Source: Corynebacterium sp. (lineage in GTDB: Bacteria; Actinomycetota; Actinomycetes; Mycobacteriales; Mycobacteriaceae). Taken from it: 25,747 nucleotides of DNA. This document shows, one piece after another, positions 20,574 through 25,747 of the stretch (positions within the stretch are counted from its first letter, which is position 1; each line of letters starts with the position of its first letter). Below the pieces are notes generated by a model. The model did not search any database. It was not told the DNA's origin and was given only the letters and a program-made list of their open reading frames with translations. Position numbers and translations under genes: made by a program. The stretch covers positions 1-25,747 of the forward strand of contig NZ_JASLIP010000072.1 of the NCBI RefSeq assembly GCF_030152825.1. Reading direction: 5' to 3'.

Positions 20574-21316
20574 CCGCGCACCCGCTTGAGCTGCGCGGAC
20601 ATCCACGGCACCATTTCGCCGTCGATGAGGCGCTCGTCGACCCAGCCCAGGTCGTTGTTCGGCATGAGGCCGTAGAGGCGCTTGCCGGGGCCCAGGGCGC
20701 TCGGGCCGGTCTCGGTGGCCAAGGTGGAAGCGCTCTCCAGCTGCCAGGCGCGCTCGGTGAGCGGCTTGCCGTACATCAGCTCGATCATGCCGTCGGAGTG
20801 GGCGATGAGCAGCTCGATGTTGTCGTCATTGTCGATGCGCCAGAAGCCGGCCTCGCGGCGGAGCAGCTCGCCGACCTCCGGCTCGCCCGCAGCCTCAGTG
20901 CTAGCCTCGCCACCGTCCGCCTCAGCGCCCTCCTCGGCGGGCGGGTTGATCTTCCAGGTGCGGGACTCGAAGCCCAGGCGGTTCTCGCCATCGTGGAAGA
21001 TGCTCAGCTGCTGGCCGAAGGTGAACTCCTCCTCGCCCGGGTGCGCAGCCTGGCCCTGGCCGCGCCACACGCCGACCAGCGGCAGGAGTGCGAGCAGACC
21101 GTCGTGCAGATTCGGGCCGAAGCGCAGGTTGGCGGTGTCCTCCGGGATCGGGAGGTCGCCGAAGACCGGCAGGTTCTTATCCGCGGTGCTCTTCGACTGC
21201 TCGGCGGCGAGGTTCACGGCCTGGTTGCCGTCCAGCTTCAGGCCGGAGTTGGTGCTTTCTGCCGGGGTGTTGGCACCCTGGTCAGGAGACTGATTATAAG
21301 CCTTATCGGAACTCAT
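20570..21316 (-). CDS. Nitrobindin-like (FABP-fold) protein
   Basis: Protein of 248 residues of the DUF1794/nitrobindin family. The first about 45 residues are polar and probably disordered; the beta-barrel begins near LLPLVGVWRGQGQ, which holds the family motif GxWxGxG. An acidic Ala/Glu/Gly insert (near residues 128-150) interrupts the barrel. Nitrobindins bind ferric heme through a His near the C terminus; here the matching place reads EMVPWMSAQLKRV, with no His, as in the ferric nitrobindin-like group typified by Rv0813c. Heme binding is therefore doubtful. ATG 21316 has GGAGG only 2 bases before it and lies 10 bases after the lmeA stop, implying coupled translation. GTG 21325 is less likely. 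Confidence 0.85.
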   Translation of the reverse strand: MSSDKAYNQSPDQGANTPAESTNSGLKLDGNQAVNLAAEQSKSTADKNLPVFGDLPIPEDTANLRFGPNLHDGLLALLPLVGVWRGQGQAAHPGEEEFTFGQQLSIFHDGENRLGFESRTWKINPPAEEGAEADGGEASTEAAGEPEVGELLRREAGFWRIDNDDNIELLIAHSDGMIELMYGKPLTERAWQLESASTLATETGPSALGPGKRLYGLMPNNDLGWVDERLIDGEMVPWMSAQLKRVRG

Positions 21317-21326
21317 GGCCTCCACT

Positions 21327-22187
21327 CTATAGGGACGGCCGTTGCTCTTCCGTGAGGGGACGGGTCGGAGGGGTGAGGTCCCCGATGCTGACGGTGGTGT
21401 AGTAGTCCTCCGCCTCGATGAACACCGAGCCCCCGCCCACGTAGACGCGCATCGGGATCCCGGGGAAGGGGATGGAGTCCTTCTCGATCTTCAGCCGGAA
21501 GCCGTCCATCAGCGCCGCGGTGGTCGCCTCGTCCAGCTGATCAGCGGGGATGATCTCCGCGCCCTCCTTCTTGTTCACCGGTCCCTCGATGACGGTGACG
21601 GGGCGCAGGTAGACGTCGCCGCGCTTGATGCGGACCTTCATCTCGACGATCGCGGGGGCACGGAAGCCCTTCGGAGTGCCGCGGAAGATCGCTTCGGTTT
21701 CCCACCCGCCGCGCGGAGAGATGTCCGCCTTATTCGAGACGTCCAGGTCGGGGATGCCCATCAACTTTCCCAGAGGGACGACGCCCAGCTGGAGGCGGTG
21801 GAAGACCTTGCGCGCAGGAGCGTCGTGAATATCGCCCGTGAAGATCTGGGAGGCATTGACGTCGACGTACTGGGCGGAGGAGTGGACGGTGACGTCGCCG
21901 AATCCGGCGATGGGGACGTCCTTGGCGGTGACGGTGACGGCCTCCAGCTCCTTGGTGAGGGCCTGGGTGACGTAGGGGAATCCCGCGAGCATGACCTCCG
22001 GCGGCTTGGGCAGGTGCGAGCCCTCGTAGAGCTGCTGGGAGATCTTCGCCTCCGTGCGGGCGGCGATGAGGGAGTCCGTGAGCATGAGCGCGAGGAATGC
22101 GACCAGAAGACCGGCGAGAACCTTCCACAGGCGACGCCGGGGGCGCGGTGCTGGGGAGGGATCAGCCGAAATCTGCGGGTTTGCCAT
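21327..22187 (-). CDS. LmeA-like DUF2993 envelope protein
   Basis: Protein of 286 residues of the DUF2993 family. A Pro/Arg-rich start (about 1-19) is followed by one membrane anchor (about 20-38, WKVLAGLLVAFLALMLTD), then an extracytoplasmic domain with LAGFPYVTQALTKELEAVTV typical of the family. In mycobacteria LmeA (Rv0817c, recalled) takes part in lipomannan elongation and binds phosphatidylinositol lipids; the same envelope role is inferred here. ATG 22187 is chosen because CATAAT lies 7 bases before it and no ribosome site is present, implying a leaderless message; ATG 22196 is the alternative. It leads a two-gene unit with the nitrobindin-like gene and is divergent from mshD. Confidence 0.84.
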   Translation of the reverse strand: MANPQISADPSPAPRPRRRLWKVLAGLLVAFLALMLTDSLIAARTEAKISQQLYEGSHLPKPPEVMLAGFPYVTQALTKELEAVTVTAKDVPIAGFGDVTVHSSAQYVDVNASQIFTGDIHDAPARKVFHRLQLGVVPLGKLMGIPDLDVSNKADISPRGGWETEAIFRGTPKGFRAPAIVEMKVRIKRGDVYLRPVTVIEGPVNKKEGAEIIPADQLDEATTAALMDGFRLKIEKDSIPFPGIPMRVYVGGGSVFIEAEDYYTTVSIGDLTPPTRPLTEEQRPSL

Positions 22188-22200
22188 GAAGAACATTATG
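22188..22200 (-). promoter_or_regulatory. -10 element for leaderless lmeA-like gene
   Basis: On the minus strand CATAAT (plus 22195-22200) is one base from the TATAAT consensus and ends 7 bases before ATG 22187. The same hexamer and spacing occur before the kinase gene at 24618. Confidence 0.5.
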
Positions 22201-22279
22201 GCGCATCGACGGGCGCGGGCCATACCCGATCCGCAGCGGCGGGGTCTCGATGGCGAAATCCCATGTCTGGGTGCTTGCG

Positions 22280-22285
22280 TAGGGT
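22280..22285 (+). promoter_or_regulatory. Possible -10 of mshD
   Basis: TAGGGT, identical to the -10 proposed for the SCP-like gene (both within TAGGGTGG). It would give a leader of about 43 bases that includes GGGAG, 9 bases before ATG 22336. Confidence 0.35.
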
Positions 22286-22335
22286 GGATAGAACACCAAG
22301 CGAGATGAACCAGAATTTTACCGGGAGCGAGTTTT

Positions 22336-23355
22336 ATGACCTGCACTTTCCACGCCTACGAGCAGCTTCACGCTCAGCCGGGGGTGGTCGCCGCGGTACA
22401 CACCCTGCTCCGGGACGTCGAACAGGCCGACGGGGTGGCTGCGCTGAGCGAAGCCTTCCTCAAGGGCATCGATGGGGACCACGGGCACCAGCACATCTTG
22501 GCCATGACCGACGAGCGTGTGGTGGGCGTCCTGGCGCTGGATGGCGCCGTGACCGCCAGCGTGACCGGGGAGAACCCGACCGCAGAGCTAGCCGTCGCAC
22601 CCGATGTGCGTCGCCAGGGGGTAGCCCGTGGGATGCTCGCGGCGGCGAGCGAGGACTTGGGGCTGACTGGCCCCCTGGATGCGTGGGCGCACGGGGATTT
22701 GGCACCGGCTCGCGCGATGGCCGAGGCAGCGAATGCTCGCCGCACCCGTGAGCTGCACAAGATGGCGGTAGTAGCCTCCCCAGGCAGCGACCGCGGCGAG
22801 CAGTTCCGCGCCGGGGCAGAAGATGTCGCCTCGAAGGTCGAGTCCCAGGGGCTGACGGTGCTGACCTACCCCGAGGCCGTCGAGCGCTTCGGAGAGGAGC
22901 TCGTGGACGAGGAATGGGTCCGCGTGAACAACGAGGCCTTCGCCTGGCATCCGGAGCAGGGCGGCTGGGATATCGATCAGCTGCGCAGCGCCCGCGACAC
23001 CGCGTGGTTCGATCCCAATGGCGTGCTGATGGTCTGGTCCTGTGGGGAGGATGAGGACGCCGCCGGGCCGCGGTGCGCCGGCTTCCACTGGACGAAAATC
23101 CCCACCGAGGAGCAGGAGAAGCCAGAAGGCGAGCGCGCCGGGGAGGTCTACGTGGTCTGCCTCGCGGATGAAGCGCGAGGCAAGGGGCTGGGACCCGCGA
23201 TCACGATGCTTGGCATCGGAGAGCTGATGAAGCGAGGCGTGGGAACCGTCGAACTCTACGTGGAGGGCGATAACGGTCCGGCGGTAGCAACCTACGAGGG
23301 CCTGGGCTTCGGGATCGTCCACACCGATGTGGTTTATCGTGGAGAATTAAATTAA
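22336..23355 (+). CDS. mshD: Mycothiol synthase (two GNAT domains)
   Basis: Acetyltransferase of 339 residues that transfers acetyl from acetyl-CoA to Cys-GlcN-Ins, the last step of mycothiol synthesis. There are two tandem GNAT domains: the first (about 1-150) has VAPDVRRQGVARGML, the second (about 170-339) has CLADEARGKGLGPA as its acetyl-CoA loop. VNNEAFAWHPEQGGWD and CAGFHWTK are characteristic of MshD. GGGAG lies 9 bases before ATG 22336. Mycothiol is the main thiol of actinobacteria and supports the taxonomic reading. The last codons and stop lie inside a 15-bp palindrome that precedes pstS. Confidence 0.94.
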   Translation: MTCTFHAYEQLHAQPGVVAAVHTLLRDVEQADGVAALSEAFLKGIDGDHGHQHILAMTDERVVGVLALDGAVTASVTGENPTAELAVAPDVRRQGVARGMLAAASEDLGLTGPLDAWAHGDLAPARAMAEAANARRTRELHKMAVVASPGSDRGEQFRAGAEDVASKVESQGLTVLTYPEAVERFGEELVDEEWVRVNNEAFAWHPEQGGWDIDQLRSARDTAWFDPNGVLMVWSCGEDEDAAGPRCAGFHWTKIPTEEQEKPEGERAGEVYVVCLADEARGKGLGPAITMLGIGELMKRGVGTVELYVEGDNGPAVATYEGLGFGIVHTDVVYRGELN

Positions 23356-23382
23356 TTCCCTGCTCCGCAGCACTATTGCGGA
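23344..23382 (+). promoter_or_regulatory. Palindrome and hairpin upstream of pstS
   Basis: GAATTAAATTAATTC (23344-23358) is a perfect 15-bp palindrome (GAATTAA-A-TTAATTC) in a GC-rich setting, overlapping the mshD stop. Then TCCGCA (23364-23369) pairs with TGCGGA (23377-23382) across 7 bases. pstS starts at 23408. This is a candidate regulator site plus mshD terminator or leader hairpin; no known Pho-box match is claimed. Confidence 0.5.
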
Positions 23383-23407
23383 ACCTTAGTGAAAGGCTGC
23401 CTCGAAG

Positions 23408-24559
23408 ATGTTGAAGAACAAGCCATTGATTGCGACGCCGGGTTCGCGACGCACCACGGTCGCGTTGGTCACCCTGCTGGCCGGTGGGCTCGCCTTGACT
23501 GCCTGCTCCGGTAGTGACGACCCGCAGACGGAGTCCGGTGACTCCACCACCGCCGCGGTAGAAAATCCGTACCCGATGGCGGACGTCTCGGGCACGGTGC
23601 GCGGCGCGGGGGCGACGTCCCAAAAGATGTTCATCGAGGACACGGTGGGCCCAGCGCTGCACCCTGACGGGATTGAGCTGGAATACCAGGCCACGGGCTC
23701 GGCCAAGGGGAAGGCGGCCTTTGTTGGCAAGCAGGCGGATTTCGCGAGCACCGACGTGCCGTTGAGCGAGCGCGCGACGAAGGATGCGCAGCAGCGCTGC
23801 GAGGGCAACACCGCCTGGCACATCCCGATGGTGCTGAGCCCCGTGGCAGTGGCCTACCGGCTGGATGGCGTGGACCAGGAGATTAACCTGCCCGCGCCCG
23901 TCGTAGCGAGCATCTTCGCGGGCAACGTCACGTCCTGGGATGACCCCCGGATCGCGAAGGCTAACGAGGGGGTGAAGCTGCCGAAGACCCCGATCAAGGT
24001 GGTTTACCGCGGCGACCAGTCCGGCACTTCCGAGATCTTCCAGCGCTTCCTTGCAGCGGCAACCGATGGGGTATGGAAGCCGCAGGGGCCGTCCTTCCCA
24101 ACCGGCGTGGGCCTTGGCGCGAACGGCTCGGCCGGGGTGGCCGACCAGGCTGCCTCGGAAAACGGTTCCATCACCTACACGGCCACGCCGTTCACCAAGC
24201 CTGCCCCGCAGCTGAAGGCAGCGAAGGTCGACTTCGGCTTTGGCCCGGTGGCACCGTCCTCCGGGGCCGTCACCGAGGCACTCAAGGACGTGAAGTACCA
24301 GGGCAAGGGAAAGAACATGATCGTGGACGCCGACTCCCTCTTCGCCGATGCTGCGGAGGGCACCTACCCGCTGGCGCTGACCACCTACGAGGTCGTCTGC
24401 TCCAAGGGCTATGGGGAAGAGACCCGCGACAAGGTTAAAAACGTGCTGTACATGATGCTGGCCAACCAGCAGGGCGACTACGCGGATAAGGGCTACGTCC
24501 CGCTGACCGGTGAGATGAAGACCAAGGTGGAAGAGTCAATCGGCGCGATCGGGGCCTAG
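23408..24559 (+). CDS. pstS: Phosphate ABC transporter substrate-binding lipoprotein
   Basis: High-affinity phosphate-binding protein of 383 residues. The signal sequence ends in the lipobox LALTAC, so Cys33 would be lipidated and the protein anchored outside the membrane. The mature start is Ser/Asp/Thr rich. Phosphate-contact motifs are visible: RGAGATSQ, ATGSAKGKAAF, DFASTDVPLS and YRGDQSGTSEIFQRFL. The ATG has AAGG about 11 bases upstream and GAAG adjacent. The permease and ATPase genes pstC, pstA and pstB, which normally follow, are not here; a kinase gene on the same strand comes 58 bases later. Phosphate-starvation control is expected from the family. Confidence 0.94.
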   Translation: MLKNKPLIATPGSRRTTVALVTLLAGGLALTACSGSDDPQTESGDSTTAAVENPYPMADVSGTVRGAGATSQKMFIEDTVGPALHPDGIELEYQATGSAKGKAAFVGKQADFASTDVPLSERATKDAQQRCEGNTAWHIPMVLSPVAVAYRLDGVDQEINLPAPVVASIFAGNVTSWDDPRIAKANEGVKLPKTPIKVVYRGDQSGTSEIFQRFLAAATDGVWKPQGPSFPTGVGLGANGSAGVADQAASENGSITYTATPFTKPAPQLKAAKVDFGFGPVAPSSGAVTEALKDVKYQGKGKNMIVDADSLFADAAEGTYPLALTTYEVVCSKGYGEETRDKVKNVLYMMLANQQGDYADKGYVPLTGEMKTKVEESIGAIGA

Positions 24560-24604
24560 GGATTCGGCTCGCGGATTCCGTGGGTGAGTTGGGCCGTTCT
24601 AAGG

Positions 24605-24617
24605 CATAATTGAGGTT
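24605..24617 (+). promoter_or_regulatory. -10 element before the gluconokinase-like gene
   Basis: CATAAT (24605-24610) ends 7 bases before ATG 24618, the same layout as the lmeA-like gene. GAGG at 24613-24616 is too close to the ATG to be a good ribosome site, so a leaderless mRNA is likely. Confidence 0.5.
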
Positions 24618-25175
24618 ATGACGCAGCCCACCCAGGACAAGCCACAAAACCCCATTCACCTCGTGATCATGGGGGTCAGTGGTTCCGGTAAAACCACTCT
24701 GGCCCGGATCATCGGGGAGCGCACGGGTCGGCCCGTGCTGGAAGCCGATGATCTCCACCCGGCGGAGAACCTCGCCATTCTGGATCGCGGTGAGGTTCCC
24801 AGCAAGGCGAAGTACGTCAACTGGCTGGAGAGCGTGCGCGACTGGATGAGTGAGCATGGCCGCGCCGGCGAATCCACCGTGGTTGCTTGCCCGGCGCTGA
24901 CCCGGGCTCACCGCGAGGTGCTCAACGAGGCGGAGGGCATCACATTCTTCGTGCACCTCTACGGCACCTTCGATGTGCTCTCGGAGCGCATGAGCCACCG
25001 CATCGGCCGCGATATGCCGCAGGAGCTCCTGGTGGCGCAGCTGGAGCTATTGGAGCGCCTGCACTCCGATGAGCTGGGGATCCAGCTCGATGTGACCCGC
25101 AAGCCGGAAGACCTCGTGGACGATGCCCTGGCGTCCGCGAAGTTCGCGGAGACCGCCTACGGCAGCGAGTCTTAA
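24618..25175 (+). CDS. Gluconokinase-like P-loop sugar kinase, altered substrate loop
   Basis: Protein of 185 residues of the GntK family. The P-loop GVSGSGKT is at 19-26, EADDLHPAENL at 42-52 matches the EaDdfHp..N motif, and ACPALTRAHREVL at 90-102 matches the acSALkr.YRd.LR motif; HLYGTFDVLSERM and MPQELLVAQLELLE follow the C-terminal family pattern. The usual loop GxPLxDxDRxPWL reads GEVPSKAKYVNWL (58-70): both Asp become Lys, Arg becomes Tyr and Pro becomes Asn. So phosphorylation of D-gluconate to 6-phosphogluconate is likely by family but uncertain in fact. No gluconate permease or repressor gene is adjacent. A perfect terminator follows. Confidence 0.82.
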   Translation: MTQPTQDKPQNPIHLVIMGVSGSGKTTLARIIGERTGRPVLEADDLHPAENLAILDRGEVPSKAKYVNWLESVRDWMSEHGRAGESTVVACPALTRAHREVLNEAEGITFFVHLYGTFDVLSERMSHRIGRDMPQELLVAQLELLERLHSDELGIQLDVTRKPEDLVDDALASAKFAETAYGSES

Positions 25176-25188
25176 AGAAACAAGAACG

Positions 25189-25223
25189 AAGCGGGGCCCT
25201 CGTATCGATGAGGGCCCCGCTTT
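25189..25223. terminator. Bidirectional terminator between kinase and dus
   Basis: Perfect 13-bp arms AAGCGGGGCCCTC (25189-25201) and GAGGGCCCCGCTT (25210-25222) with an 8-base loop. TTTA follows on the plus strand, and a T-rich stretch follows on the minus strand, so it can serve both convergent genes. Confidence 0.85.
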
Positions 25224-25249
25224 AGGCTGCTGATTCAGTGGCTGGTGGG

Positions 25250-25747
25250 CTAACCGCCGCTGTTTTCGATATCGGCGCCCACCGGCACGGTCTCGTCTTC
25301 GGGGTCGTCGAGCCAGCCATCGGGCAGCTGCACCTTCGCGGGGGAACCCTGGCGGCCGCGCGCGCCGTCGGCGTCGTTGGCGAGAGCCTCCGAGTCCCAG
25401 ATGGGGTCGAGTACCTCGCGCAGCTCGGCCAGGGAGCTGACCTTCGAGAGGCTGCGACGCAGCTCGCCGCCAGCGGGGAAGCCGCGCATGTACCAGGTCA
25501 TGTGCTTGCGCAGGTCGCGGCAGGCGCGATCCTCGCCGTCGTGCTCCGCGAGGAGCTCAGCGTGCCGCATGATGATGCGCGCCACCTCGCCCAGGGGTGG
25601 TTCAGCGGGCACCGGCAGGCCTCGCAGCTCGGCGGAGAGCTCGGCGAAGAGCCACGGCCGACCCAGGCAGCCACGGCCCACGACCACGCCGTCGCAGCCG
25701 GTCTGATCCATCATGGCGCGGGCGTCGGTGGCCTTGAAGATATCGCC
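25250..25747 (-). CDS. dus: tRNA-dihydrouridine synthase (5' part outside window)
   Basis: C-terminal 165 residues of a Dus-family flavoenzyme, which reduces uridine to dihydrouridine in tRNA D-loops. The frame is open to the window edge, where GDIFKATDARAMMDQTGCDG and VVVGRGCLGRPWLF (consecutive segments) match the FMN-phosphate-binding region. RKHMTWYMRGFPAGGELRR is typical of the C-terminal helical domain. The catalytic Cys region is upstream and not in the window. The last about 55 residues are a less conserved acidic tail. Which U position it modifies cannot be told. Confidence 0.93.
   Translation of the reverse strand, partial: GDIFKATDARAMMDQTGCDGVVVGRGCLGRPWLFAELSAELRGLPVPAEPPLGEVARIIMRHAELLAEHDGEDRACRDLRKHMTWYMRGFPAGGELRRSLSKVSSLAELREVLDPIWDSEALANDADGARGRQGSPAKVQLPDGWLDDPEDETVPVGADIENSGG

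Overview
The window looks like a chromosomal segment of a high-GC Corynebacterium (Mycobacteriales). Supporting signs are the actinobacterial gene set (mycothiol synthase, an LmeA-like DUF2993 protein, DUF3073, the small PurL with separate PurS and PurQ), the GC-rich codon use, and several genes that appear to be read from leaderless mRNAs. From memory, the order purB-purC-ptrB-purSQL-(SCP-like)-purF-purM-DUF3073-ygfZ-pabC-nitrobindin-like-lmeA-mshD-pst broadly follows the Rv0777-Rv0820 region of Mycobacterium tuberculosis.

Layout. 1-4009: purB (5' end outside the window), an nfeD/SPFH-protein pair, and purC. 4010-5380: convergent terminators, a secreted SGNH hydrolase on the minus strand, then a 374-base gap holding an AT-rich promoter area and a multi-stem RNA-like structure. 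5381-11185: oligopeptidase B (ptrB), then purS-purQ-purL. 11225-14394 (minus): a PNPOx-family flavoprotein, moeA and a double-hotdog acyl-CoA thioesterase. 14551-17727: SCP-like gene, purF, purM. 17899-19465 (minus): DUF3073 and ygfZ. 19651-20541: pabC. 20570-22187 (minus): nitrobindin-like protein and lmeA-like gene. 22336-25175: mshD, pstS, and a gluconokinase-like kinase. 25250-25747: the 3' part of a dus gene on the minus strand.

How the genes work together. Seven purine genes are here: PurF (step 1), PurS/PurQ/PurL (FGAM synthase), PurM, PurC and PurB. They sit in three blocks separated by unrelated genes, so no single operon is possible. pabC (folate precursor) and ygfZ (folate-dependent Fe-S protein repair) link to one-carbon metabolism used by the same pathway. 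mshD (mycothiol), the LmeA-like protein (lipoglycan), SGNH hydrolase and PstS (phosphate uptake) serve redox balance and the cell envelope.

I see no CRISPR array, insertion sequence, phage gene, tRNA or rRNA, and no clear new multi-gene system. The items most worth a second look are the structured leader before ptrB (5223-5325), the kinase at 24618-25175 whose conserved substrate loop has lost its Asp/Arg residues, a 15-bp palindrome and hairpin before a pstS that is not followed by pstCAB, and several stable hairpins placed right at gene starts (nfeD, moeA, pabC).
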